From assembly GCF_026151205.1 (NCBI RefSeq), contig NC_087073.1, positions 6,159,001 to 6,223,000 of the forward strand: DNA of 64,000 bases, given 5' to 3'. Under the pieces are notes generated by a model. The model was not told the origin of the DNA, did no database searches, and saw nothing but the letters and a program-made list of their open reading frames with translations. Positions 46,391 through 58,115 of the stretch are shown here, piece by piece (positions within the stretch are counted from its first letter, which is position 1; every line of letters begins with the position of its first letter). The translations under genes and the position numbers were made by a program. The DNA is from Bolinopsis microptera (lineage: Eukaryota; Ctenophora; Tentaculata; Lobata; Bolinopsidae).

Positions 46391-47739
46391 GCTGGGACAG
46401 TCTCTAACACGAGGGCTGGGCCAGTCTCTAACACGAGGGCTGGGCCAGTCTCTAACAGGGCTGGGCCAGTCTCTAACATAAGGGCTGGGCCAGTCTCTAA
46501 CAGGGCTGGACCAGTCTCTAACATAAGGGCTGGGCCAGTCTCTAACACGAGGGCTGGACCAGTCTCTAACATCAGGGCTGGGCCAGTCTCTAACAGGGCT
46601 GGGCCAGTCTCTAACACGAGGGCTGGGCCAGTCTCTAACACGAGGGTTGGGCCAGTCTCTAACACGAGGGCTGGACCAGTCTCTAACACGAGGGCTGGGC
46701 CAGTCTCTAACAGGGCTGGGCCAGTCTCTAACATCAGGGCTGGGCCAGTCTCTAACAGGGCTGGGCCAGTCTCTAACAGGGCTGGGCCAGTCTCTAACAT
46801 CAGGGCTGGGCCAGTCTCTAACAGGGCTGGGCCAGTCTCTAACAGGGCTGGGCCAGTCTCTAACAGGGCTGGGCCAGTCTCTAACACGAGGGCTGGGCCA
46901 GTCTCTAACACGAGGGCTGGGCCAGTCTCTAACACGAGGGCTGGGCCAGTCTCTAACACGAGGGTTGGGCCAGTCTCTAACACGAGGGCTGGACCAGTCT
47001 CTAACACGAGGGCTGGGCCAGTCTCTAACAGGGCTGGGCCAGTCTCTAACAGGGCTGGGCCAGTCTCTAACACGAGGGCTGGGCCAGTCTCTAACACGAG
47101 GGCTGGGCCAGTCTCTAACACGAGGGCTGGGCCAGTCTCTAACACGAGGGCTGGGCCAGTCTCTAACAGGGCTGGGCCAGTCTCTAACATCAGGGCTGGG
47201 CCAGTCTCTAACAGGGCTGGGCCAGTCTCTAACAGGGCTGGGCCAGTCTCTAACACGAGGGCTGGGCCAGTCTCTAACAGGGCTGGGCCAGTCTCTAACG
47301 CGAGGGCTGGGCCAGTCTCTAACATAAGGGCTGGGCCAGTCTCTAACAGGGCTGGGCCAGTCTCTAACACGAGGGCTGGGCCATTCTCTAACAGGGCTGG
47401 GCCAGTCTCTAACACGAGGGCTGGGCCAGTCTCTAACATAAGGGCTGGGCCAGTCTCTAACAGGGCTGGGCCAGTCTCTAACACGAGGGCTGGGCCAGTC
47501 TCTAACAGGGCTGGGCCAGTCTCTAACATCAGGGCTGGGCCAGTCTCTAACAGGGCTGGGCCAGTCTCTAACACGAGGGCTGGGCCAGTCTCTAACACGA
47601 GGGCTGGGCCAGTCTCTAACATCAGGGCTGGGCCAGTCTCTAACATCAGGGCTGGGCCAGTCTCTAACACGAGGGCTGGGCCAGTCTCTAACACGAGGGC
47701 TGGGCCAGTCTCTAACACGAGGGCTGGGCCAGTTTCTAG
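46391..47739. repeat. 21/24-bp frame-preserving minisatellite, 1.35 kb
   Basis: The core gggctgggccagtctctaac is followed by either a (21-bp unit) or a 4-base variant, acga, atca, ataa or gcga (24-bp unit). Length variants differ by exactly three bases throughout about 58 units. Three long ORFs result: minus-strand frames of 491 and 469 codons (LETGPALV and RDWPSPRV repeats) and a plus-strand frame of 226 codons (GQSLTRGL repeats). Whether any is translated cannot be told from sequence; a start codon precedes the repeat in the RDWPSP frame. Confidence 0.95.
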
Positions 47740-48860
47740 TCGTCAGCAGAAGAAACGAGCGGCCAGGACAGACGTACGACTTGTTGTGCCCCGTCACGTG
47801 CCCTTAGGCCCGTCACGTGCACACACCTTATAATGGTAATATTCAGCTGCGATTTGTAAACCTCGTGCCCGTTCAAGAAGATGCGGTGACCTGATCTTTT
47901 GCGATCCATTTCTGAGATGTCACAGTTATGTGATCATGATATACGATGTTTGCATTCGTCCTATAGGTGTACCTGATTTGCTGGGCCTCAGCCGGCAGCC
48001 TTAATAACAGATCGCAACTTTCTCTGGCTTACTTTTAATTAATAACTGTATGACCTGTGTGAGGGTGCTCAAGTACAAAATATATTGCTCATTTTGATAA
48101 TTATAATTTGCAATAGATCGGACAACACGATGAGTTTCAATAATTTGTCTCATTTGAACTGACCTTTGATCCGTCTGTTATATTTATCGGGTGATATATG
48201 TTTCTGATGCGTAACGCATATAAATATTCAAATTAAAATGCTGCATAGTTATTGAGATCCATCCAAATGATCAATATTTTGTCTAAAACAGCCCACTAAA
48301 TACTTAAATACGTGAAGCTGGATCCGTGATCAGAGAGCTTGTCGACTACTATTACTACTTTTTATGGTTTTGTAACCTCCCCATTTTTATTATTTACTTG
48401 TTATAACCCCCTCGCCGCATGAGGAATGCTGTCATATCACAATTCACAAAGATCAAATGGTATCGACGTGGTTATTATAGCGGTGATAATGGCACGTCCA
48501 TACTCATAGACTCATAGAAATTTCATCTGGAAATGAGGATTATTTCTTGCTTACGTTCACAACTCGTTATTGTGAATAAAGAAATGCGAGATTGTAACAT
48601 TGCACTATGAGTAGCGTAATTTTAGGTATCAAGCTAAAGTTTATCCTCTTTTTGATACAAAGAATAAAAAATTTGTTACATTATTCAGCCAATCTTATAG
48701 GTTTTTAGTTAAATCCTTCGGCCATGAAGATAGATCCTTGTTCCATGATCTGATCTTAAGCAAGCAGATGCATTCTTAATCTATAAACTCGTCTCCATCC
48801 AATATCTAGGATCTTACTTAAATTTAAGAATTTAAGCACTTTGTTTTATTAGCGCTAGTT
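47740..48860. other. Spacer without supported gene
   Basis: A small duplication of ccgtcacgtgc occurs at 47791-47821, containing CACGTG E-box cores. Nothing else recognised. Confidence 0.4.
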
Positions 48861-48863
48861 AAT

Positions 48864-49073
48864 TTACATTTCCAGATTCCTTTGTAATTGTGAGATTGTA
48901 AGGTTTCGAATTAAAAAATCAAGCAACCCAATCGTACGTTTCATAAGATTTTTTCTTTCCGGTATTCCGCACATAATTTCCCACTCGCCCGATCTAGCGC
49001 AGCAAGCCAGTTTTTGGGCATTTGGAGCTGGGCCCCCGGTTTTATATGTTTTATAGCTCGTCCATATTGACAT
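48864..49073 (-). CDS. Possible small ORF, unknown
   Basis: A complete ATG-to-stop frame of 69 codons directly follows an aacag that could be an acceptor. The peptide is basic with GGPAPNAQKLACCARSGEWE and a helix-like end (LLDFLIRNLTISQLQRNLEM). Composition is plausible, but no family, second splice site or promoter is evident. Confidence 0.3.
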   Translation of the reverse strand: MSIWTSYKTYKTGGPAPNAQKLACCARSGEWEIMCGIPERKNLMKRTIGLLDFLIRNLTISQLQRNLEM

Positions 49074-49490
49074 CTGTTTTGCTTTCAGGATTGAAATCTA
49101 ACAATAAGAGTTGATAAATATAGTTAAGTTTTATTGCACAATACCCCACATAGTAAATTAAAGTAAAAAATGGACACCTGCCACCCTCTAGTCAATAGTC
49201 ATCCAGTGATGCTGAATCACTTCCTACCGGGAAACTTCCTCTCTTCCCACCGGGAAACTTCCTCTCTTCCCACCCTACTGAGAGGCTGCATAACTCTACA
49301 AGTAAAGTCAAGCCACCTATATCGGAGATCTTGTACCGAACATCTATTCTTGAATTTTTCAACAACAAAATTTTAGTTTAAATTACCCGTCTCCCGGTAT
49401 GCTAGCGTACCGAACTTTAGTTTAAAGTTATTGATAGTTTTTTCTAAATCTAGTAATCTAGAAGTGTGAAATCAGAGACAACCTCTCGCA

Positions 49491-50423
49491 TTCGTATAAA
49501 TCGAGTTATGAGCTGCAGAATATTCGTATTAATAGTGTTATGAGCTGCAGAATATTCGTATAAATAGAGTTATGAGCTGTAGAATATTCGTATAAATAGT
49601 GTTATGAGCTGTAGAATATTCGTATAAATAGAGTTATGAGCTGTAGAATATTCGTATAAATAGTGTTATGAGCTGTAGAATATTCGTATAAATAGAGTTA
49701 TGAGCTGTAGAATATTCGTATAAATAGAGTTATGAGCTGTAGAATATTCGTATAAATAGTGTTATGAGCTGTAGAATATTCGTATAAATAGTGTTATGAG
49801 CTGTAGAATATTCGTATAAATAGAGTTATGAGCTGTAGAATATTCGTATAAATAGAGTTATGAGCTGTAGAATATTCGTATAAATAGAGTTATGAGCTGT
49901 AGAATATTCGTATAAATAGAGTTATGGGCTGTAGAATATTCGTATAAATAGAGTTATGAGCTGTAGAATATTCGTATAAATAGTGTTATGGGCTGTAGAA
50001 TATTCGTATAAATAGAGTTATGAGCTGTAGAATATTCGTATAAATAGAGTTATGAGCTGTAGAATATTCGTATAAATAGTGTTATGAGCTGTAGAATATT
50101 TGTATAAATAGTGTTATTAGCTGCAGAATATTCGTATAAATAGAGTTATGAGCTGTAGAATATTCGTATAAATAGTGTTATGGGCTGTAGAATATTCGTA
50201 TAAATAGAGTTATGAGCTGTAGAATATTCGTATAAATAGAGTTATGAGCTGTAGAATATTCGTATAAATAGTGTTATGAGCTGCAGAATATTCGTATAAA
50301 TAGTGTTATGAGCTGTAGAATATTCGTATAAATAGTGTTATGAGCTGTAGAATATTCGTATAAATAGTGTTATGAGCTGTAGAATATTCGTATAAATAGT
50401 GTTATGAGCTGTAGAATATTCGT
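49491..50423. repeat. 32-bp minisatellite, about 29 copies
   Basis: The unit gttatgagctgtagaatatt cgtataaatag[at] repeats for 933 bp with few substitutions (gagctgc, gggctg). The main alternation is a/t at the last base, in an irregular order along the array. Confidence 0.95.
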
Positions 50424-50429
50424 AATTTA

Positions 50430-52590
50430 CAACTTTAAAATTTAATTTGTTACTTTAACACAAAACACGAACATTAAAATGCTGTCTAGTTAATACCTGG
50501 TTAAAGTAGTAACCAGTCACCTGCTTTTATCACACAGTACTATTGAATATTATATTAAATATACTATTCAACCCAAATATATTCGGATGGAAATGAGTGG
50601 AATTAAACCTCTTTAACTACTGTTAATATGGAATAAATGGATTAATACTTCATTTGAATTAAAATTTCTGTCGCCGGGATAATTCAAAATATTTTAAATT
50701 CCACAGTCCTCAATTAATTTCCGTCAAAAGAGATTAACGTCAACCATGAGCCAAAAATTTATGGTTTCCATGCTTGGTGTATCTCAAATTTACAAAAAGA
50801 CGCCACAAGCCAACAGTATTTTGACATTTGCAGTACCAAACAAGCGCTGGTGAACTCCGTCTCGCCAAATTGCTGGCATTTAGTGTATGCCAAGGCTCTC
50901 CTCCCACATTCCGATCCTCAAATACCAATTGAATTATTTTAAAAAATATATATGTTAATTGTTTTTGCGTCATCCTTAATATAAGTCGTCTGTCTGTCTT
51001 CAAAACCATGTTGATTCGATAAGATATTGATTATTTTTTGTTATTTTTTGTTATTTCGTGCTAGATAGGTAGATAGACTATATGAATTATCAAATCTTTA
51101 ATATAAATGAGATTTAAGAAAAGTAATGAGCTTATTATATTATGAAGCAAATGAGTTAACGGTGATGAAATGTTCAAAGCTTTTACAAGTTAATATTCAA
51201 AATATACAAAGACAATTTTTGCTATCACCTTGGTAGGAAATAAATAGGAAACAATTAAAATTCCCAGGGTCTCTTACTTGAGTTTGACATCAGAGCCGGA
51301 AGTTTACTATTGTTCATTCGAAAACATCCATTCATTAAATCTATTATGTTTTACATCTATAATTATCTGCTTCTACCACTATTATTGGTATCTCTCATTG
51401 TTCAGCGAACATAAAAGATACCGATGAAATTTCCATCAGTTATCGTCTTATTATCTAAACTTGCCTTAATATCACAAAACGTTCTATACAGTTTGCAGGT
51501 AGTTACTTTTGTTAGCATTATTGTGTTATTTGTTTGCATAATTGTGTTGAAAGTTATAAGGAGCATTGTTCCAGGTTTTCACTAACATTTTTTAGTTATT
51601 ACATTGAAAAATGCGGATAAACTGGGAGATGTTTTTTATTTAGTTTTATTTTGTGTAGTATGGTTACTTAAATTCCTGTTCTCTGTTTCCCGTCGCGTCA
51701 GGACGAACTATCTTGTGTAATTCCACTGCTGTCTTGGTAGAACTCCATGGTGAAATACCACGGACCTATGTGAGGCTTCTTGGATTATACCAAGACAAAT
51801 GATCTTGTAATAGTGGTAGATTGATCATTGACACCATAATTCCATCCTTGTGCAACCCAGATCCCGGCAGAATTACTAGGAACAAACCCGAACTAATATA
51901 TAATAATTATATTTTATATAAACCCGAACTAATCAATCAGTCAATCACAGGCCAACACGAATAAACACCGTTCTTGACAACTCCTACAGACTTTGAAGCT
52001 CGGACACAATACAAGTTCTCATTACAGGCTAATTGACAGTCGACAAAGGCCTGTTAATTGTGATCAAACTAAAGTGAGAGCAGATCACCTCATAGAACGG
52101 AGGAGACGGTCAGTCCCAACTAATATTGTAAATTGTTAGACTTAGGCGTTTTCGGTGGGTTCACACCATATCATTTTTCTCGCACTAAACACGTTTCATG
52201 TTGTTTTGTCTATAATAAAAACTCCGAAAAAGATATGCAAATGATTTGATGGCTGCGTATCTGGATCTAAGAGGAGAAAAGAGGCTAGGAAATGTAAAGC
52301 CCTATTCATAAATATCTAAAAGAGGGTACTCAGCTCCTTTCTACTTTCCAACCGAACCAATGATCTATATGTCGGCTGACAGGCGCCAGTGACCGCCCAG
52401 ACGCAGCCTTTTTAGCACAGCCGAAAACACCAAACATCAGAGATTCTCATTTTCCAAGGTTTCGAAAACCATAATTTCAGTCGCCTGCACAGATTGTCTC
52501 TGTTGTCAGTTGTGAAGCTCAGACATTATAAAAGTTGAAGGCTAATTTGGCCGCTGTCTATGTCTGCCAGATACGTTAACTAAGTGGAGC
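50430..52590. other. AT-rich stretch without supported gene
   Basis: The minus ORF at 50740-51009 (89 codons, ending VNLRYTKHGNHKFLAHG) has a protein-like end but no splice signals or recognisable domain. The rest is featureless. Confidence 0.4.
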
Positions 52591-52593
52591 TGC

Positions 52594-53358
52594 ACTGTGT
52601 CCGCTTGTTATGTACCATGTGTTCTCTTCTACACAGGCCCTGTTAAGATATGCCCGGGTCCCCTGTGTCCGCTTGTGTTCTCTTCTACACAGGGCCTGTT
52701 AAGATATGCCCGGGTCCCCTGTGTCCGCTTGTGTTCTATTCTACACAGGCCCTGTTAAGATATGCCCGGGTCCCCTGTGTCCGCTTGTGTTCTCTTCTAC
52801 ACAGGGCCTATTAAGATATGCCCGGGTCCCCTGTGTCCGCTTGTGTTCTCTTCTACACAGGCCCTGTTAAGATATGCCCTACACAGGGCCTGTTAAGATA
52901 TGCCCGGGTCCCCTGTGTCCGCTTGTGTTCTCTTCTACACAAGGCCTGTTAAGATATGCCCGGGTCCCCTGTGTCCGCTTGTGTTCTCTTCTACACAGGG
53001 CCTGTTAAGATATGCCCGGGTCCCCTGTGTCCGCTTGTGTTCTCTTCTACACAGGGCCTGTTAAGATATGCCCGGGTCCCCTGTGTCCGCTTGTGTTCTA
53101 TTCTACACAGGCCCTGTTAAGATATGCCCGGGTCCCCTGTGTCCGCTTGTGTTCTCTTCTACACAGGCCCTGTTAAGATATGCCCGGGTCCCCTGTGTCC
53201 GCTTGTGTTCTCTTCTACACAGGGCCTGATAAGATATGCCCGGGTCCCCTGTGTCCGCTTGTGTTCTCTTCTACACAGGGCCTGTTAAGATATGCCCGGG
53301 TCCCCTGTGTCCGCTTGTGTTCTCTTCTACACAAGGCCTGTTAAGATATGCCCGGATC
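52594..53358. repeat. 56-bp minisatellite, about 14 copies
   Basis: The unit contains gtgtccgcttgtgttctctt and ctacacagggcctgttaaga and ends tatgcccgggtccc. One copy near 52880 is truncated. Each unit boundary carries acacaggg and ccctgtgt as inverted arms about 22 bases apart, plus the palindrome cccggg. Single strands could therefore form one hairpin per unit. Confidence 0.95.
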
Positions 53359-53359
53359 C

Positions 53360-54199
53360 CCATCCAGTTCTCTCCACATTAATACCTCTCTGATATAATG
53401 CGCTGTGCTTATCAACATACGCATGGCCTGGTCCGGCATGGTGCCCTATTGCTTTAATCATACACGGGGCTCCCATAACCTATTATATGTGGCCCCACCA
53501 ATTTATATACAGTTGTTAACATGTATAACAAGCTTGTCTTTAGTAGCACCTCTTCTCCCTTCTTCCCCGCTCTTTTGCGGGCCTTTCAGGTACTGATACA
53601 GTACAAGTAATCTGTGTGGTCGTACCCATTAGAAGGGTTAGTGAGTAGTCAATTATACGTCTATTTGTTTGATCGACAGCCTAATTTAGTGATATATTTC
53701 ATCTTTTAGCTAGCGTCTCAGTTCTCCGAGGCCACTGAAAGAGTTTACTGTACGTTGTTGTTCCCAAGTCCAGACGCCATCATTGATTGTTTATCATTAC
53801 AATAAGCTAGTCTAACCATGACTAGTCATGGACTGTACTGCTACTTATAGGACGCTGAGGCATTGTGTCTATCAGCTGTCGGATACAATGGACAACAATA
53901 GTAGTCAACAAACAATGAACGTTAACTATGTCCAGTGAACCTCGCCATTTCATCCGTTGAAGCACACATTGTGTTTGTCATTTCATCCACTGAAGCACAC
54001 ATTGTGTTTGTCGGCTCGAACAAACAACAATGGGCACCGCCAACAATTGTTATGAGACATAAAGTACCTTTATTATGTCCATTGAATCGCTTACCAAGGA
54101 ACTTACAGAGTGCCCGGCTACTGTACTCTCACATAATTTACAATCATAAGTACCAGTTATATCAGCATAATTCACAACCTAAATAACATGATGATTTAC
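53360..54199. other. Spacer with a 36-bp in-frame duplication
   Basis: At 53945-54016 the block catttcatcc[ga]ttgaagcaca ending ttgtgtttgtc occurs twice. No gene is assigned. The downstream exon of the gene starting at 54300 (minus) should lie here or beyond but was not identified. Confidence 0.4.
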
Positions 54200-54300
54200 C
54201 TGATCCTGTAACTCTGATGAGTGATCACTAACCACGCTACCACTATCCAGACTAGTACGTTTCCTAGTTTACCTGGTGCCCACCCTAAATAACCGGCCAT
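54200..54300 (-). CDS. First exon of a probable membrane or secreted protein
   Basis: An ATG at 54300 in good context (AAAATGG) opens 33 codons plus two bases to a donor ATCAG followed by GTAAAT. The peptide starts MAGYLGWAPGKLGNVLVWIV and continues VAWLVITHQSYRIR. It is a single strongly hydrophobic helix bounded by basic residues, as in a signal anchor. The polarity (Lys before, Arg after the helix) fits a type II anchor or a short signal peptide. No family can be named from this length, and the next exon is not located. Confidence 0.5.
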
Positions 54301-54855
54301 TTTGAAGCAATCCAGCCAAACTGTTTCGGCTGACTTTGTGACGCTTCTCATTTTTCTTTTTGTTCCCCACGTTCACTATGTCTCCACCCATCCGCTTAAT
54401 TATACAGCTCAAGATTAACCCGCTAATCCAGACAGTGGATAATATGGGATATGGCTCTTACATTAACATAATATTCAGACCATCACTTATGAATTGTTCG
54501 ACCATGTGTTAGCACAGGAAACAGGGTGATCTACAATAGTCAAATAAAGTACAGCAGCCTGATATAAAAGCACAGAAACCCACTGCCCAATAATTAAGCA
54601 GAATCGATTAATAATCCCTTTGTTTATTAATAATCCCTTTACGAACCCAAGTATAGTAGTCAATACTTCCGGTGCATGGGTGAAAACTTGATCTCCTCAA
54701 TCTCCACTATGACTAAGCGCAATTATGACTCTAGACATGACAAGACTCTAAAATGTTACGTGTTAATAAGTTACAAAACTACTATAGGGTTAACAAAGGA
54801 CCTCATTCAATATTGGTCCTCTTTGGATGTCCTCTCAGTTAAAAGTAAGAATACG
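54301..54855. other. Presumed promoter side of the 54.3-kb exon
   Basis: No clear core promoter element was recognised. A small duplication taataatcccttt at 54608-54640 is the only repeat. Confidence 0.35.
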
Positions 54856-54916
54856 TCATTGGTGCTTTGAAGTGCCATTATGAGGCTAAAGCACCATTAT
54901 CGTTTCAAACCGTTAG

Positions 54917-55207
54917 TTAATGGTGCTTTGTAAATTGATGCTGTTGTTTCTTCCCACATCCAGAAAGTCTTAAATTTCCTCGCAGTTCAATTTTTATTAT
55001 GCCATAAGAAAGGTCAGGTCGTCTACAAAATTTCATCCTTAATCCAAAATTTCCTCGCAGATTATCTGCCGCCTTTCTAGATGTGGGTGCTTGTTCCTGA
55101 TTGTGTCTGGGTCGCTCCTTTTCAAACCAATCATAAAAATCAGATGCAGGAAAAAATGTCGCACAGTGTAAACCCGTCAAATGAAATAGAAGCGGTGATA
55201 TAATCAT
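54917..55207 (-). CDS. ORF of unknown origin, possibly repeat-derived
   Basis: A minus-strand ATG-to-stop frame of 96 codons contains a plausible stretch (ASDFYDWFEKERPRHNQEQA, then TSRKAADNLRGNFGLRMKFC). Inverted atggtgctttg/aaagcaccat strings next to it at 54854-54931 suggest an old mobile element. The strand and nature are uncertain. Confidence 0.3.
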   Translation of the reverse strand: MIISPLLFHLTGLHCATFFPASDFYDWFEKERPRHNQEQAPTSRKAADNLRGNFGLRMKFCRRPDLSYGIIKIELRGNLRLSGCGKKQQHQFTKHH

Positions 55208-55606
55208 TACTAATTACTAATTAGTTAATTAATCATTGTTAATTAGATAACTAGCAAAGAAAGAGAAGATGGCGTTATGGAGTACATGAACGCATAAATG
55301 GATAAATACAGAATAAAATCCGCATAAATTTGTATAACTATAAAACAATTTCATGGATAAAATCAGCTGAACAGTACGTAATGCCTACCATATGAACCAT
55401 GCGAGGGATGGAAAGTGATGTAATGGTAAAATGTTACCAAATAATAGACTGCAAGTGCATGAGTACAGGAAATTGTAGAATAGATTATGCCCATTAAAGG
55501 AGATCACCCCATCGGTTATTTCAAGTTGCAGTAGTTTAAAGTACTTAAGACTATTACTAAGTACTTCAGTTTATTTATTATTTTAACGCTTCTTACTCGT
55601 CACACC

Positions 55607-55914
55607 CTAAGATGAGAAGCACGGACCAGTCGTACTTTTAAATTCGACGGTATCATGCGTACTTTTAAATGTTTATTGAAAAGTACAATCCGAACAATGC
55701 GTGTCAAACCTGTTATTGAGTCTTTATATTGTATAGTAAGAGACTCATATAGATAAAAACCGTCAAATATATTTTGAGTGAAAAGTACGTTGTAATAGTT
55801 TTAATAGTCGTACTTTTCAATCTGGCATACACATACGTCCTTTAGTCCCGAACCCCCGTGCCCCTCGTACCCGTATACCCCCGTACCCCCGTACACCCGA
55901 ACTTCTCATCTTAG
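55607..55914. mobile_element. 308-bp MITE with 13-bp perfect TIRs and 8-bp TSD
   Basis: The ends ctaagatgagaag (55607-55619) and cttctcatcttag (55902-55914) are exact inverted repeats. gtcacacc flanks both sides (55599-55606 and 55915-55922), an 8-bp duplication typical of hAT elements. Inside, gtacttttaaa/aaaagtac motifs recur in both orientations and a CCCCCGTAC-rich block lies near the right end. No ORF. Confidence 0.85.
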
Positions 55915-55922
55915 GTCACACC

Positions 55923-57540
55923 TCTTTGAATACGGCAATATAAGAATATACTGACGAAAGTACACTACTGGAACAAGTAATTGACAACCGGTTATTGCAT
56001 TTTGATTGTTGCAAACAAACATATTTGTATACTCTCAAACCAGGTTTATAGTGCTCTATTTTATAATTATGATACCCGCTATAATTGTGCTTGTACCTAA
56101 TTTCTGAAACCTGTCAGTTTATAGTAGCCATACCTTTAAAATTTTCGAACAAAGACTTTTTTACCAGTAATTGATTTTAGATGATATTATTTATGAACGA
56201 AATCTTTTCGAACGAAATCTTTGCGTGAATGGATTAATGTTATTGTTTTCTATTAGATCTTTGGGCTCCGTTTAATTACATGATCCTTGTTCTCCTAACC
56301 TGGCTATAATTAATTTTAATAAAAATTTATCCTGCACAAGCAACTCAAACCATTCAGAAGAAAAGACTAAATATTTAAATATGAGTTTAATAAATCTGCT
56401 ACGTCAGAGGCAGCTGATGAGCTCTTCCTCGCCGATATATTACAATTGATATGGAATTAGACAACCGGAACCCAGAAATGGGGGTGATCAACAAACGTCA
56501 CACCAGTTAGCCAGTCGCTTCCCAACCGTTATATCTATAACTACGTCACTATGGTAACTCAAACTCTCACAAACACATACGAGATGTCTCTGTGAACAAA
56601 AAGCCAAGCCGGGTATCCCACGGTGCTAACAGAGCCATTTATCTACTCATCACTATCAGGACTGCAGGTGTCACGCCCTTGTCACGTACCCTGGTCTCCG
56701 CCTATTCAACAACCATCGTACCCTGGTCTCCGCCTATTCAATAACCATCGCCTCCCACATTTCATCATCGTGACGCTTTTGTGAAGATTTAACGATGGGA
56801 GAAGAGATGATGAGATGGTGAGATCAGTGCCTTGGGAAGGGAGGGAGGAGGAGGAGAGAGAGATGTGTTCAGTGTTATAGCTGTCCGCTAATACAGGTCC
56901 CAACGTCACTAGTCCTCATTCCACCTGATAAGAGCCAGCTATTATCAGGTTGATCTGCCAGCATCATCAGTTTCCTCCTGGCGCCTGCTGCCGGCCAATC
57001 TTGTCCACATTTATACATGTAAAACTCTTTTTACATATCCTCATATCGTGTGACCTCTGATAAACGCTGATTAGTATACTCTGCATTACGCACAATTTTG
57101 TGTCCGCATATGCTTTCGTCTGACTCTAATACGAATTACACAAGATTGTCACAATTCAAAACATTATATCCATCCTGTCTACACCATCCGCACCGAAAAG
57201 GGTAGTTTGCCGTTACCATGGTTTCCCCGAATATACCCCATTGTTTGCTGTCTACCCGAACACCTCACACATAACGGTCAAGGCAGACGATACTTAAGTA
57301 CCTAGTCGCCTAACAAAGCTTATAACACTTTCACTCGTATTGTTGTTTGCCCGCCGTTTCGTTAAGAGGATAACTAGATAAGTTACCAAACCAGCAGGTG
57401 CTCGAGTATAGCACTGGTCTAGTCAATTTGTTCATGAGTCAACAGCATGTCACAATTATAAATGTAGGACGTAGGTTGTGGGCCACTGACTATGCTAATC
57501 AGTCTGCTACTGCTAGCATATCCTCCGTCTATCTAACTTG
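55923..57540. other. Spacer with a 33-bp duplication
   Basis: The block taccctggtctccgcctatt plus caa[ct]aaccatcg occurs twice at 56687-56750. The minus ORF at 56706-56909 overlaps it and has no support. Confidence 0.45.
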
Positions 57541-57557
57541 ATATGATGACATTACGT

Positions 57558-57593
57558 GGTGTGATGACGTCACGTGGTGTGATGACGTCACAT
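57558..57593. promoter_or_regulatory. Tandem CRE-type sites with an E-box core
   Basis: gtgatgacgtcacgtgg is followed by tgtgatgacgtcacat: two full TGACGTCA palindromes about 17 bp apart, with CACGTG between them. A third, related tgatgacattacgtggtg precedes. TGACGTCA is the CREB/ATF consensus. Downstream, a CpG-rich duplicated gccgcgcgcacgtt block (57634-57670) and TA-rich sequence lead to a short ORF. Confidence 0.5.
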
Positions 57594-57702
57594 ATCCTCC
57601 GTGTATCTAACTTGGCTACTTAATCTGTTTTGCTGCCGCGCGCACGTTCTGCCGCCGCGCGCACGTTTAGGTATCTATAATATTATATAGGGGTCTTGTA
57701 AA

Positions 57703-57786
57703 ATGGTAACAGGCTCCAGAGTTGGAATCTTAATTGCACTGCTCTATGGCCCAGGCTGTAGTTTCCCGGGACTCAGCAGCTTATAA
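57703..57786 (+). CDS. Possible 27-residue peptide ORF
   Basis: ATG to TAA gives MVTGSRVGILIALLYGPGCS followed by FPGLSSL. This is a basic start and hydrophobic core like a signal peptide. It lies about 110 bp downstream of the tandem CRE motif and 25 bp after tataatattatatag. It could also be the first exon of a longer gene that reads through an unseen donor. Very short ORFs arise easily by chance. Confidence 0.25.
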   Translation: MVTGSRVGILIALLYGPGCSFPGLSSL

Positions 57787-58115
57787 ATGAGTGTATTCTA
57801 ATTCGATAGTAGTTGGTAGGTAGCTCCAAGGCATGTCAAATTACTTTAGGTCCTTAGGACCTTTGTCTCTACGCAGTGGAAGGATCCAGGTACTATTGCA
57901 AATTATCCCCAATTATTATCTTTAATTGATCAAATTTGGCCTATTTCTGATCTAGTCCATACTCAGCTGCTGTAGTACTTATTAAAATCGTTCGTTACGA
58001 AATTATGTTTTAAACTTTTGGCTCTTTAATGGTGAGGCAGGCGTTATTACATTGTTACGGTAAAACACTCTAATACGTTATTTACATTAACATGCCTATT
58101 TACTATTTAGCAATA

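Noticed and set aside
46391..53358. Large repeat arrays considered as CRISPR-like
   Set aside because: Units are contiguous with no unique spacers; they are eukaryotic minisatellites.
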